From NCBI GenBank assembly GCA_021463345.1, contig JAJTYM010000012.1, positions 1 through 64,000 of the forward strand: 64,000 nt of DNA. The letters run 5' to 3'. The notes under the pieces are model-generated. The model was not told where the DNA came from, searched no databases, and was given only the letters and a program-made list of their open reading frames with translations. Shown in pieces: positions 8,647-18,163 of the stretch; position 1 is the first letter of the stretch; every line of letters begins with the position of its first letter. The position numbers and the translations under genes are program-made. The DNA comes from Pseudobdellovibrionaceae bacterium. GTDB taxonomy: Bacteria; Bdellovibrionota; Bdellovibrionia; Bdellovibrionales; JAMPXM01.

Positions 8647-10050
8647 TCAGCGCGTGTGGAGCTCGCCGTCGTCGAGGGCGGGGTTGTTGATCACGCCCCC
8701 TTTGATCGCGCGCAGCAGGTCCTTGCCGAAGCTCGCGAACGCCTCCGCCGGGTCCTGGACGTCGGCGTTGCTCGCGCCGAGCGCGCTGGGCGCGAGCTTG
8801 GAGTCTTTCAGGTCGTTGTCCGAAGAGAACGCGCGTTTGGGGATGGTGGCGGTGTTGGTCGCGATCACCCCCGTGGCGGCGACGTCGACGTCGAGCGACG
8901 TCAGCGCCTTGTAGGAGTTCAGCGCTTTCGATGTGCCCGTCTTGGCCACCAGATTGGGGTGTTCGTCGCCGTTGCGCAGGATGTATTTCTTCACGTCCGT
9001 GGCGCCGAACTCGCGGTTGTTCGCCATGATGAGGGCCGCGACGCCGGTCACGAACGCCGTCGCCTGCGATGTGCCTGTCATGAGGCCGAACGAGTTGCCG
9101 GGGAGGGTCGAATAGATGTTTTCGCCCGGAGCCGCGAGATCGACCGTGCGCACGCCGTAATTCGACGAAGCGAGGACCTGCGTCGCCTCTTTGGGGGCGT
9201 CGTTGATCGCCGTCACCGAGATGATGTTGCTCAGCTCGTAGTCGGCCGGGTAGTAGTGCTTGCCAGTCTCGTCGGAGTTCGATTTCTCGTTGCCGGCGGC
9301 CGAGACGAAGAGGATGCCCCTTTTCTCGGCCTCTTTGATCGCGGCGAACTCCTTGGCGGAATATTCCACGCCGCCGCCTGAGTAATTGATGATGTGCGCG
9401 CCGTTCTGCACGCAATACTTGATCGATTTGATGGTGTTCTCGAGGTTGTTGGTGTTCGGGTCGTAGTATTTGAGGATCATCAAGCTCACGTGGGGGCTCA
9501 CGCCGCTGATGCCGAAGCCGTTGCCGCCGCGCGCGCCGATGATGCCGGCGATATGCGTGCCGTGGCCGTGCGTATCGACGAGATTGTTGTTGTTGTGCAC
9601 GAAGTTCCAGCCGTGCACGTCGTCGATGTAGCCGTTGCCGTCGTCGTCGATGCCGTTTTTGGACTTGTCGCGGCCCTTGGCGTCGGGGCCGATCTCGCCG
9701 GCGTTGACCCAGAGGTTGGCTTTCAGGTCCTCATGGTTGACGTCGGTGCCCGTGTCGATGATGCAGACCCGGATGTCCTTGCTGCCTTGGCTGATCTCCC
9801 ACGCGCGCGTGGCCTCGGTTTTTTTGAGGCCCCACTTCTCCGGGATGTTCGGGTCGTTCATGAGGACCTTCGATTCTTTGGACCCGGTCGCCTGGCCCAT
9901 CTTTTCGACGTTTTTCAGGATGAGGGCGCGTTTGGATCCGGTCGCCGTGCTCGCCGGGGCCTTGTTCAACAGGGTCTGGAACGTCCCCCAAACGGCGAAG
10001 GACGCGACGATGAAGCAGAAGCAGGCGGCGGCGCGAAGGGCTCGTTTCAT
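8647..10050 (-). CDS. Subtilisin-like S8 serine protease, exported
   Basis: A 467-residue secreted protease. After an N-terminal signal/anchor (MKRALRAAACFCFIVASFAV) and a short pro-region comes the S8 catalytic domain with Asp99 (IIDTGTDVNH), His163 (HGHGTHIAG), oxyanion Asn254 (AAGNE) and Ser328 (GTSQATAFVTG). A 'DDDGNGYIDD' loop between the Asp and His motifs looks like a calcium site and is common in S8 enzymes of this type. The roughly 80-residue C-terminal tail is unassigned. The start at 10050 was chosen for its GGGGGAG ribosome-binding site over a longer in-frame ATG at 10107. The enzyme probably acts in the periplasm or outside the cell; its substrate cannot be read from the sequence. 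Confidence 0.93.
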   Translation of the reverse strand: MKRALRAAACFCFIVASFAVWGTFQTLLNKAPASTATGSKRALILKNVEKMGQATGSKESKVLMNDPNIPEKWGLKKTEATRAWEISQGSKDIRVCIIDTGTDVNHEDLKANLWVNAGEIGPDAKGRDKSKNGIDDDGNGYIDDVHGWNFVHNNNNLVDTHGHGTHIAGIIGARGGNGFGISGVSPHVSLMILKYYDPNTNNLENTIKSIKYCVQNGAHIINYSGGGVEYSAKEFAAIKEAEKRGILFVSAAGNEKSNSDETGKHYYPADYELSNIISVTAINDAPKEATQVLASSNYGVRTVDLAAPGENIYSTLPGNSFGLMTGTSQATAFVTGVAALIMANNREFGATDVKKYILRNGDEHPNLVAKTGTSKALNSYKALTSLDVDVAATGVIATNTATIPKRAFSSDNDLKDSKLAPSALGASNADVQDPAEAFASFGKDLLRAIKGGVINNPALDDGELHTR

Positions 10051-10182
10051 GCTCGTGGACTCCCCCGGTAAGACCGGTGGCGGCGATCGTCCTTTCAAGA
10101 TGAGCAAAGGGAGTGCCGCCGGTCACGAGTCTAACCGCGGGTAATCACGAGGGGTCCGGGAGCCGCCGCGAGGTTTGGCCGC

Positions 10183-12414
10183 TCACGAGTTGAAGTCGTG
10201 TAAAGAGTCTAGACACCATTCCGGGAAGGCCACCGGGCGGCCTCCCGAATTGAGACGCAGGTAAAAAACGTAGTTCCGCAATACGAGTTTCACGTAGCCA
10301 CGGGTTTCCTCGTAAGGGATGTCTTCGATGAACTCCAGCGCGTCGCCCTTGAAGCGCGTCTTCATCCAGCCGCGGATGGCCTTTTCCGACGCGTTATAGC
10401 TGGCGACGGTGAGCACGAACTGCTCGTTGTGCTGGTCCATGAGGTTGCGCAGGAACGCCGCCCCCAGCGTGACGTTGACGTCGGGCCGGTAAAGGTCCTC
10501 GGGCGTTTCGAGCTTGACGCCTGAGCTGCCTTCCACGCGGCGAGCGGCCTCCGGGATCAGTTGCATGAGCCCGAAAGCGTCGGCGTGAGAGCGGGCGAGG
10601 GGGTCGAACGAGGACTCCTGGCGCATGATCGCGTACATCAGTTCGGTGGCGACGCCGAACTTGCGGCCGGCGTCGGAAACGAAATGGAGAAACGGTTGCG
10701 GGAACAAGAGGGCGGGCTCCTCGGCGAGGAGGCGCGCTCGCGCGGCTGGCTCGAAGCCGCCCAGGCGCGCGAAAAGCGTTTGGAAATGGCCGGCGCGGGC
10801 CAGGTACTTGAGCATCTCACGGCCTTCGGGGGAGTCGTTGGCCGCCCGCCTTCGCGTGGCCGCGTAGTGGTCGAGAAAGCGCCGCGCGATCGGCAGTTCG
10901 CCGAGCGAGATCAGCCATTCGACGTACGCGTGGTCGTGCGGGCTCGCGAACGGCGAAGGCTTCTGCGCGGCGGGGCCGCGCGCGCCTTCGTCCGCGGCGA
11001 TCGCTGGCGCCGCGGCGGGCGCTCGTTCCGGCGGCGTTGCCGACGGGAGTTCGCGGCCGAGCTCGCGGTAGGCGAGGAGGCCGTAGTAGCCGAGAGGGTC
11101 GTCGGCGATCAGGGTTTCGAATTCCTTCTTCGCCTCTTCCTCCTGGCCGAGGGCCAGCAGGGACTTCGCCCCCCAGAAGCGGTTGCGGGGGCGGTTGGTG
11201 GCCGAACCGAGTCGAGTCGAGAGCGCTTTGAACTCCTCCGCGGCTTCCTTGTGGCGACCGAGCTTGCGCAGGTTCCAGGCGCGGTACCAATGGACCTTCT
11301 CGGTCATCGCCCGGTTGGCGGCGCCCGGCCCTCCGGCGCGAGCGAGGATTTTCACCGCGTTCTCGTAGCGTCCCGCCTCTTCCTCGATGCGCGCGCGCAG
11401 CCAGTGCACTTCGTCCAGGCTGTGATGCCCGGAGAGCTCGCGCTCGACCTGGTCGACCACCTTCATGGCTTCGGTCACGGTTTTTTCCGTCCATAGCGTG
11501 CGGGCCAGCTGCAGCTGGGAGTCGTGGAATTTCCCGGTCCAATGGCGATTGTTTTTGTTCTTCTTGAACTTGGCCCTGGCGAAATCCGCGAGGTCCCGCG
11601 TCGCCTGCACGTAACGTTCGTCGCGGATCTCGAGTTTGTTGGTGAGGCGGACGCCGTCGAGCGCCTTGTATCGGTCGTGGTCGCTCGCCTTTTTGTTCCC
11701 GATCACCTTGCGGTAGTACGAACGGGCTTCGTCGAATTTGCGCGCTTTCCGGAAATCGAGCGCGACGTCGAGGAATTCCTCGGGCTTCGGGTGTTCCCGG
11801 AAGCGGGGCGCGATTTTCTCGAGGCGCGCTTTGTATTCGGTTTTAAGCTCGCTCTGCTGCAGCTGCTCCGCGAGTTCGATCGCGCGGGTGAGCAACTGCA
11901 CCTTTTCGGTCTGCAACGTCGCGTGCGTCGCGATGTTCCCGGCCAACTTCATCTCGAGGCCCGTTTCGCCGGTCTTCGCCGCGCGCGCGTGCACGGTGCG
12001 CAGCAAGATCTCTCGAAGCCATGGCTCGTCGGTCGTCGCCAGCGCCTGTTCGAGCGGCGGCAGGGTGAGATCGCCCTCCGGGCAGACCTCGATCGCGCGC
12101 AGCATGGCGATGTTGTGCAGGGGAAACGCCGGTGCTGCGCCGAGCGCCTTGAAGTGGCCGCAGGACCGTATGGGATCCTCCTGCGCCCAGAGCTTGCCCT
12201 GTTGGTAGCGCGTCCACCATTCCATCGCTTCGCCGGGGTTCTCCGCGAGCCGTTTGCGCAGGTAAATATCGACGCTTTCCAGATCCTTGCCTGGAGAGAT
12301 TTCTTCCATCGCCGGTAGCATCGCCAGGATGCTCAGCGACTGGTTGACGGATACCGTGGAGCAACCGACGAAAAGGGTCGTGAAACCCACGAAAAACGAG
12401 AGCAGCACGCGCAT
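10183..12414 (-). CDS. Slt-type lytic transglycosylase lipoprotein
   Basis: A 743-residue peptidoglycan lytic transglycosylase. The N-terminus (MRVLLSFFVGFTTLFVGC) ends in a lipobox Cys18, so the protein should be membrane-anchored. Residues 60-450 form a long alpha-superhelical, TPR-like U-domain, followed by an Ala/Pro linker near 460-490. The C-terminal goose-lysozyme-like SLT domain holds catalytic Glu600 in 'MRQESSFDP', then 'AFGLMQLIP' and 'VASYNASEKAIRGW'. The layout matches soluble Slt70, but with a lipid anchor. It cleaves glycan strands with formation of 1,6-anhydro-muramic acid in the periplasm. The start at 12414 removes an implausible Cys/Arg-rich extension, although its ribosome-binding site is weak. 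Confidence 0.92.
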   Translation of the reverse strand: MRVLLSFFVGFTTLFVGCSTVSVNQSLSILAMLPAMEEISPGKDLESVDIYLRKRLAENPGEAMEWWTRYQQGKLWAQEDPIRSCGHFKALGAAPAFPLHNIAMLRAIEVCPEGDLTLPPLEQALATTDEPWLREILLRTVHARAAKTGETGLEMKLAGNIATHATLQTEKVQLLTRAIELAEQLQQSELKTEYKARLEKIAPRFREHPKPEEFLDVALDFRKARKFDEARSYYRKVIGNKKASDHDRYKALDGVRLTNKLEIRDERYVQATRDLADFARAKFKKNKNNRHWTGKFHDSQLQLARTLWTEKTVTEAMKVVDQVERELSGHHSLDEVHWLRARIEEEAGRYENAVKILARAGGPGAANRAMTEKVHWYRAWNLRKLGRHKEAAEEFKALSTRLGSATNRPRNRFWGAKSLLALGQEEEAKKEFETLIADDPLGYYGLLAYRELGRELPSATPPERAPAAAPAIAADEGARGPAAQKPSPFASPHDHAYVEWLISLGELPIARRFLDHYAATRRRAANDSPEGREMLKYLARAGHFQTLFARLGGFEPAARARLLAEEPALLFPQPFLHFVSDAGRKFGVATELMYAIMRQESSFDPLARSHADAFGLMQLIPEAARRVEGSSGVKLETPEDLYRPDVNVTLGAAFLRNLMDQHNEQFVLTVASYNASEKAIRGWMKTRFKGDALEFIEDIPYEETRGYVKLVLRNYVFYLRLNSGGRPVAFPEWCLDSLHDFNS

Positions 12415-12631
12415 GCCTCTAATGATACGAAGTCGCGCGCGCTCACCACAAGGACAGGAGTCAAATCCGGCCATGAGGTCTTTCGGATAGTTCCTTCGGA
12501 CGATGGTCGGGGCGGGGTTGGACGCGTCTCACCGCGGGAATGACGGCGAAAACGACGATCAAGTCCCCGTGGGTTCCGAAACGCGGGAAAAACGGCTAGA
12601 ACGGGGGTGCGAAGGGGCGAGCGCGGTGGCC

Positions 12632-13699
12632 ATGAGAAAAATCATTCATGTCGACATGGACTGTTTTTACGCCGCTGTCGAGGCGCGCGACCGGCCCGAG
12701 CTCGCGGGCCGGCCGCTCGCCGTCGGCGGCAGTCCCGGAGCGCGCGGGGTGATCGCGACGGCCAGCTACGAAGCGCGCAAGTTCGGGGTCCGGTCGGCGA
12801 TGGCGTCGTCGCGCGCCGTGAGGCTCTGCCCGGGGCTCGTTCTCGTTCCGCCGAACTTCGGCAAATACAAAAACGAGAGCCGTCGGGTGCGAGCGGTTTT
12901 CGAGAGGTTCACGGAACGCATCGAACCCTTGTCCCTTGACGAAGCGTACCTCGACGTCAGCGGCTCGGCGTGGTTCGGGGGGAGCGCCACGGAGATCGCG
13001 CGCGAGATCCGTCGCTTGATCCTGGAGGGGACTGGGCTCACCGCCTCGGCGGGGGTCGCTCCGAACAAATTCTTGGCCAAGATCGCCAGCGAGTGGCGCA
13101 AGCCGGACGGACTCAAGGTGATCCGCCCGCAGGATGTGGCCGCGATCATGCCTTCGTTGCGGGTCGAAAAAATTCCAGGCGTGGGCCGTGTTACCTCTGA
13201 GCGCATGGGCAAGATGGGGATTCGTGTGTGCGGGGACATCCAGCGTATGCCGATTCCGGAGCTCATCGCGCGTTTCGGCCGCTGGGGGCCGCGGCTCCAC
13301 GAACTTTCCTTCGGCGTGGACGACCGCCCGGTGGAGACTTCGTGGGAGCGGAAGTCCTTGAGCGTCGAAGAGACGTTCCTCGCCGACTTACCGAGCCTCG
13401 ATGCGTGCCGCCGCGAGATGCCCGCGCTCTACGAAGAGTGGTCCAAACGGATGGAGCGTTCCGGGCTGCGGGATCGTGTGCGCGGCGTGTTCGTGAAGCT
13501 CAGGTTTCATGACTTCAAGCGGACGACGCATGAAACGTCGTTGTCGAAGTTCCCGGAACTCATCGACTTCGAAAAACTCCTGGAAGCCGCTTGGCAGCGC
13601 CGTGCGGCGCCCGTGCGCTTGTTGGGTTTGGGCGCGCGACTCGCGACGAGCGAGGACCCGCCACCCGACCCCGGGCAACTCACGTTCCAACTCGAGTGA
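12632..13699 (+). CDS. dinB: DNA polymerase IV
   Basis: A 355-residue Y-family translesion polymerase. The N-terminal catalytic motif is DMDCFYAAVE (Asp8, Asp10), and the second metal-binding motif is SLDEAYLD (Asp103, Glu104). The steric-gate Phe/Tyr pair CFY and the helix-hairpin-helix 'KIPGVGRVTSERM' are present, followed by the little-finger domain. Length is normal for DinB. The start at 12632 fits the family; an in-frame ATG at 12503 would add 43 unrelated residues. No LexA-like operator is evident in the upstream bases. A pair of inverted repeats follows the gene directly. Confidence 0.95.
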   Translation: MRKIIHVDMDCFYAAVEARDRPELAGRPLAVGGSPGARGVIATASYEARKFGVRSAMASSRAVRLCPGLVLVPPNFGKYKNESRRVRAVFERFTERIEPLSLDEAYLDVSGSAWFGGSATEIAREIRRLILEGTGLTASAGVAPNKFLAKIASEWRKPDGLKVIRPQDVAAIMPSLRVEKIPGVGRVTSERMGKMGIRVCGDIQRMPIPELIARFGRWGPRLHELSFGVDDRPVETSWERKSLSVEETFLADLPSLDACRREMPALYEEWSKRMERSGLRDRVRGVFVKLRFHDFKRTTHETSLSKFPELIDFEKLLEAAWQRRAAPVRLLGLGARLATSEDPPPDPGQLTFQLE

Positions 13700-13715
13700 G
13701 AGGCATCCCGCCCTC

Positions 13716-13848
13716 GCCAAAAGGTGACACGCACCTTTTTGTAGAGACTTGCGTCATCAAGCACGAACCGGGATCCATGAAACTGCTGACCTCCCTCCGC
13801 GAATGGGTGACGCGAAGTTAAACAAAAAGGTGCGTGTCACCTTTTGGC
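13716..13848. repeat. BIME-like element: 27-bp perfect inverted repeats
   Basis: Two 27-base arms, 13716-13742 and 13822-13848, are exact reverse complements, separated by 79 bases with no gene. Each arm is itself a small hairpin: an 8-bp stem AAAAGGTG/CACCTTTT around a 5-base loop (left arm: stem 13719-13726 and 13732-13739). This two-hairpin layout is that of REP/BIME elements mobilised by REP-associated tyrosine transposases. No such transposase gene lies in this window. The element sits between the 3' ends of dinB and clpA. Confidence 0.8.
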
Positions 13849-13932
13849 GGGTCGTGTTTTCATTCGGTGAATCTGTCAAGATTCCCATGGATTCGCCGTT
13901 TCGCCGAGTGGCTGCGCTAGCGCGTTCGTGCC

Positions 13933-16248
13933 TCAGAACTCGAAGATGGGTTTGCCGTCGCGGATGGCGATCTTGACTCTGCCGCCTTTTTCCAAACGGC
14001 CGAACAGGATCTCGTCGGCGAGCGGTTTTTTGACGTGCTCGTCGATCGTCCGCGCCAGAGGTCGCGCGCCGTAGACCGGGTCGAACCCCTTTTCCTGGAT
14101 CCACTTCTTCGCCTCGGTCGTGACCTCGAGCTGGATCTTCTTCTTGGCCAGTTGCGCGGTGAGTTCGTCGACGAACTTGCCGACGACCTCGAGAACGACC
14201 TCCTCGGGCAGAGGCTGGAAGTGCACGATCGAATCCAGGCGGTTGATGAATTCCGGCGTGAAGGTGCGTTTGATCGCTTCCATGGACTTGCCAGCGGAGG
14301 TATCGGGGATGATCCCCAATCCCCTTTTCGCGGCGTCAGCCGCGCCGGCGTTGGTCGTCATCACGAGGATGACGTTGCGGAAGTCGGCCGTTTTGCCGTG
14401 CGCGTCGGTGAGGGTCCCGTTGTCCATCACCTGCAGCAGGATGTTGTAAATGTCGGGGTGCGCCTTCTCGATCTCATCGAGGAGCAGCACCGCGTACGGG
14501 TTCTTCGTCACCGATTCGGTGAGGAGGCCGCCCTCCTCGTAGCCGACGTAACCGGGGGGCGCGCCCACGAGCCGCGAGACCGTGTGCTTCTCCATGTATT
14601 CCGACATGTCGAAACGCAGGAATCGGTTGCCGAGCGCGATGGCCAACTGTTTGCAGACTTCCGTCTTGCCGACGCCCGTCGGCCCGGCGAACAGGTAAGA
14701 CCCGATCGGCTTGTCCTCGCGTCCGAGCCCCGTGCGGGACATCTTGACGGCGGCTGCGACCGCTTCGATCGCCTTGTCTTGCCCGAAGACCGTGTTCTTG
14801 AGCTCGCGTTCGAGGTTTTTGAGTTGGGCCTTGTCCGCGACGGTCACGGTCTGCGCCGGCACCTGCGCCATGCTCGAGACGATCTTCTCGATGTCCGAGA
14901 CCTTCACCGGCTTGGGCTCCGTTCCCTTCGCGTTGATGCGCGCCCGCGCGCCGACCTCGTCGATCACATCGATCGCTTTGTCCGGCAGGTGCCGGCCCTG
15001 GATGTACCGCGACGAGAGCTCGACCGCGGCACGGATCGCGGCCGAGGTGTATTTCACGCCGTGATGCTCCTCGTAACGCGACTTCAATCCGTCGAGGATC
15101 TCGACCGCTTCCTCGACCGTCGGCTCGCGCACGTCGATCTTCTGGAACCGACGTGATAGCGCCCGGTCTTTTTCGAAATGCTGGCGGTATTCCTTGTACG
15201 TGGTCGAGCCGATGCAGCTGATCGAACCGTTGGCGAGACCGGGCTTCAGGAGGTTCGAGGCGTCGAGGCTGCCGCCGCTGGTGGCGCCGGCACCGACGAG
15301 CGTATGGATCTCGTCGATGAAGAGCACCCCGTGCGGCTCGTCCTCGATCGCTTTGACCACCGCTTTCAGACGTTCCTCGAAATCACCGCGGAACTTGGTG
15401 CCGGCCAGGAGCGCGCCCATGTCGAGAGAGTAGATGACGGCGTTTTCAAGCGAATCGGGCGCGCGGCCCTCGACGATCCTCTGCGCCAACCCGTCGGCGA
15501 TGGCCGTCTTGCCCACGCCGGGCTCGCCGATCAGCAGGGGGTTGTTTTTTGTGCGGCGGGAAAGGATCTGCACCATGCGGTCGAGCACGTCCTCGCGGCC
15601 GACGAGCGGGTCGATCTTTTTTTGGCGCGCTCGCTCGTTCAAATTCACGCAAAACGCCTTGAGCGGGTCCTGCCTGCCTTGCTTCGAAGGGTCTTTCGGC
15701 AGGCCGTCGATGTCCTGGTCCGTTTCCCGCTCCGGATCCAGGTCGATGCGCCCGCCGCCGCCTGGGTCCGCTTTCGAGACGCCGTGGGAGAGGTAGTTGA
15801 TCACGTCGAATTGCGTGATGCCTTGGTGTTCGAGGAAGAAAACCGCATGCGAGTCCTTCTCGCTGTACATCGCCGCGAGGACGTTTCCCGTGGTCACCGT
15901 GTCGCGGCCCGCGCTCTGGACTTGAATGACCGCCCGTTGCAACAGGCGATGGCAAGCGAGCGTGAATTCCGGCTTCCACGCGTCGGCGCCCGGGGAGCTC
16001 CCGTCGCCGTATGGATCGTCGCCCTCGGCTTTTTGGAGCTTCACGCGGGGGCAGTGCTTCTCGAGAAAACCTTCCAGATCCCTGGCGAGCGCGCCGATGT
16101 CGGCGCCGCAGGCCTTGAGGATCTCGACGATCTCGCCGTCCTTCGTGAGGGAGAGGAGGATGTGCTCCAGGCTCACGAACTCGTGTCGATGCTCCTTGGC
16201 GTGATTGGCTGCCAGGTTCAGGTGCTTTTCCAAATTCGAGCTGAGCAT
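13933..16248 (-). CDS. clpA: ATP-dependent Clp protease ATP-binding subunit ClpA
   Basis: A 771-residue Hsp100 unfoldase that feeds substrates into ClpP. Visible parts: N-domain (1-150) that docks ClpS, first AAA+ module with Walker A GEPGVGKT at 241-248 and '[14 protein letters not shown]', second module with GPTGVGKT at 522-529 and '[14 protein letters not shown]', and the C-terminal D2-small domain. There is no long ClpB-type middle coiled coil. The start at 16248 follows a near-ideal AAGGAGGT site. clpS lies 59 bases upstream on the same strand, the usual clpS-clpA order. clpP is not in this window. Confidence 0.96.
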   Translation of the reverse strand: MLSSNLEKHLNLAANHAKEHRHEFVSLEHILLSLTKDGEIVEILKACGADIGALARDLEGFLEKHCPRVKLQKAEGDDPYGDGSSPGADAWKPEFTLACHRLLQRAVIQVQSAGRDTVTTGNVLAAMYSEKDSHAVFFLEHQGITQFDVINYLSHGVSKADPGGGGRIDLDPERETDQDIDGLPKDPSKQGRQDPLKAFCVNLNERARQKKIDPLVGREDVLDRMVQILSRRTKNNPLLIGEPGVGKTAIADGLAQRIVEGRAPDSLENAVIYSLDMGALLAGTKFRGDFEERLKAVVKAIEDEPHGVLFIDEIHTLVGAGATSGGSLDASNLLKPGLANGSISCIGSTTYKEYRQHFEKDRALSRRFQKIDVREPTVEEAVEILDGLKSRYEEHHGVKYTSAAIRAAVELSSRYIQGRHLPDKAIDVIDEVGARARINAKGTEPKPVKVSDIEKIVSSMAQVPAQTVTVADKAQLKNLERELKNTVFGQDKAIEAVAAAVKMSRTGLGREDKPIGSYLFAGPTGVGKTEVCKQLAIALGNRFLRFDMSEYMEKHTVSRLVGAPPGYVGYEEGGLLTESVTKNPYAVLLLDEIEKAHPDIYNILLQVMDNGTLTDAHGKTADFRNVILVMTTNAGAADAAKRGLGIIPDTSAGKSMEAIKRTFTPEFINRLDSIVHFQPLPEEVVLEVVGKFVDELTAQLAKKKIQLEVTTEAKKWIQEKGFDPVYGARPLARTIDEHVKKPLADEILFGRLEKGGRVKIAIRDGKPIFEF

Positions 16249-16307
16249 GGGACCGACCTCCTTCCATTGGAATTCGACGGGGGAACCGAACCCCGACGTC
16301 CACCGCT

Positions 16308-16730
16308 TCAGGTCTCTTCCATGGTGCACTTCAGCGGATGTTTGCTTTGGCGCGCGTACTGGTTCACTTGGTGGACTTTCGTTTCGGCGATCTCGTGCGA
16401 AAACGTGCCCGCCACGCCCGCGCCCCTGTGGTGGACCTGAAGCATGATGCGGGTCGCTTCAGTGTATTCCTTTTGGAAGAATTTCTGAAGCACATGCACC
16501 ACGAAATCCATCGGAGTGAAATCGTCGTTCAGCAGCAACACGCGATACATCGCGGGAGACCGCGTTTGGGCGCTCGGGCGGGCGATCGTTTCGGTGCCTC
16601 CGTCGGTGACCGGACCGCCGGGTTCGTCGGAGGAGCCGTGGCCGGTTCCATCGCCGGACCCGGATCTTGGGCCTGGCGCCGGTCCGGATGTCGCAAAGCC
16701 CGTCTTGAGCGCGAATGCAAAAGCCGTCAT
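16308..16730 (-). CDS. clpS: ClpS adaptor with long N-terminal extension
   Basis: A 140-residue adaptor that delivers N-end-rule substrates to ClpA. The core begins near residue 60: '[20 protein letters not shown]' and the '[13 protein letters not shown]' helix, matching the substrate pocket of ClpS. The first 55-60 residues are Gly/Ser/Pro/Thr-rich and likely disordered, longer than the short tail usual in this family. That tail is the part ClpS inserts into ClpA, so the extension may matter. The frame is open throughout and the next downstream in-frame Met lies right at the core, so a shorter product cannot be excluded. Confidence 0.92.
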   Translation of the reverse strand: MTAFAFALKTGFATSGPAPGPRSGSGDGTGHGSSDEPGGPVTDGGTETIARPSAQTRSPAMYRVLLLNDDFTPMDFVVHVLQKFFQKEYTEATRIMLQVHHRGAGVAGTFSHEIAETKVHQVNQYARQSKHPLKCTMEET

Positions 16731-17203
16731 TGTCCCGCGACCCCCTCCGTCTCAGAATAACCCTTCTGTCCTAGGAACGCCAAGGCGGGAAGCTGGACGT
16801 CAGGCGAAGCGTCGAATTCCCGATCAGCCCTCGCGGCGGCCCGCGGCCCGATTCGGGAGCCCGACCGAGTTCACAGGGTTTCGGTGCTTCGCGACGTGCC
16901 CGGTTTCGATCAGGGGCTCCCGAAGTGAACAGCCCGGGCGGGCGGGCCCGCCGCGCGGGATTTCACGGCGCGATTTGCGCGCCTCCCGCGAATCCACGGT
17001 TTTTTGCAGAACGAAGCGACGACGGAAACGGCCTCGACAGGTGTCCTCCGGACCCTTCCCGCAACGAGGCGCCGCCGTCCACGCCGATTCTTGACGCTCG
17101 TCGGGGAACCCACACGGAGTTTGGCAAGATCCTTGAAGCGAATCATTGAAACGATCCGGCGCAGGCCGCGTGGCTTTCCGGGCGTACGACGGGGGGGTTG
17201 AAG
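16731..17203. other. Divergent intergenic region between clpS and pilin gene
   Basis: This is 473 bases without a convincing gene. An 11-base inverted repeat (16852-16862 and 16914-16924) is separated by 51 bases, too far apart for a simple terminator. A TTGGC-N7-TTGAA motif at 17121-17137 lies 66 bases before the pilin start and is discussed separately. Confidence 0.4.
17121..17137 (+). promoter_or_regulatory. Possible -24/-12-like promoter of first pilin
   Basis: The bases TTGGC, seven others, then TTGAA occur 66 bases upstream of the first pilin start. The same TTGGC-N7-TTGAA pattern occurs before the second pilin (18070-18086). It resembles sigma-54 -24/-12 elements (TGGCAC-N5-TTGC) but lacks the -12 GC, so the call is weak. 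Confidence 0.25.
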
Positions 17204-17776
17204 ATGTCGGTGAAAGTGTCGAACCAGCAGGCGGGTTTTTCTCTCGTCGAATTGATGGTGGTCGTGGCGGTGGTCGGGGTTTTCGCGTCGATCGCGGTGC
17301 CGAATTTCCATCGTTACCAAGCGAAGGCGAGGACCGTCGAAGCGAGGAACAATCTCGCGGCGTATTTCGTGGCGGCCAAAGCCGCGTACTCGGAGTGGAA
17401 CATGTACATCGGCAACTTCGTCGCGATCGGTTTTCGCCCCGAAGGCCGGCTCGGTTACCGGGTGACCGTCGTGAACGCGGCGGCGATGCCGGGGGGGTAC
17501 GTTGGGCCTGATGAGGCGACGTGCGTGACAACCGGTGGCGCGCCGGCCGACTGCGATCAAAGCGGAACCGACGGCGTGCCTTGGGGCATGAGCTGGACCG
17601 AGGCGATCGCGCCGAGCGCGATCGTGCCGACGGCTCCGGACGCGTCCTGCGCGCCGGCTACGGCGAGCGCGACGTTCGCCGCCTGCGCCAGCGGGCAGCA
17701 CAACGGGTCGCCTGTTGTCGACACGTGGCGGATCGACGAGCGCAAGATCCTGGTCAACACGATGGCTGGGATCTGA
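17204..17776 (+). CDS. Type IV pilin-like protein (first of tandem pair)
   Basis: A 190-residue prepilin. An 11-residue leader ends in Gly, and cleavage G|F would give 'FSLVELMVVVAVVGVFASIA', the N-methylated hydrophobic helix with the conserved Glu5. The start ATG at 17204 follows a GGGGGGG run; a TTG six bases earlier is less likely. The C-terminal domain has cysteines that can form disulfides and shares 'SEWNMYIGNFVAIGFRPEGR' with the next gene. It should be cleaved by PilD and assembled into a type IV pilus or pseudopilus. Compared with the second copy, its helix has the unusual 'VVAVVGVFASIAVPN', so it may be a minor pilin or an older duplicate. Confidence 0.88.
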   Translation: MSVKVSNQQAGFSLVELMVVVAVVGVFASIAVPNFHRYQAKARTVEARNNLAAYFVAAKAAYSEWNMYIGNFVAIGFRPEGRLGYRVTVVNAAAMPGGYVGPDEATCVTTGGAPADCDQSGTDGVPWGMSWTEAIAPSAIVPTAPDASCAPATASATFAACASGQHNGSPVVDTWRIDERKILVNTMAGI

Positions 17777-18163
17777 GATGCCGCCGGGCCCGACCCGGTT
17801 CGACTCGATTCGGTTCGAGACGGAGCTGGCGAAGGAGGGACGAAAAGCGGCACTCGACCCTGTCAGGATTTTGACGATGCGGTCTGCGCGGCGGGGAACC
17901 GAATGGGGGCACGGGTTTACGGGTGATGAACTTCTGTACGGGGGGGCGCACAAATGCGGCGATCTTGGAACGAGGCGGCGGGAATCTCAGGAGCGTACGG
18001 TGTTCGATCTAAAGTGATCCGTGGCGCGAGCCGAAAGGGAACGGGTCCATGGCCTTCGACCGGTTTTGTTTGGCCGGCCGTTTGAACCTTGGGGATTTGA
18101 GCAGAGAATTGAGCTGTTGTTTGAATTCGAACCATCCATATCACCATATCAGGGGGTAATCTC
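17777..18163 (+). other. Intergenic region between pilin genes
   Basis: This is 387 bases with no open frame that resembles a protein. It separates two related pilins and carries the possible promoter motif at 18070-18086, so the second pilin is probably transcribed independently. Confidence 0.4.
18070..18086 (+). promoter_or_regulatory. Possible -24/-12-like promoter of second pilin
   Basis: TTGGC-N7-TTGAA lies 77 bases before the second pilin start, the same pattern and nearly the same position as in front of the first pilin. The -12 GC of a true sigma-54 element is absent. Confidence 0.25.

Noticed and set aside
16852-16924. 11-base inverted repeat upstream of the first pilin
   Set aside because: The arms are 51 bases apart, there is no T-run, and GC-rich DNA yields such matches by chance, so I do not call a regulatory site.
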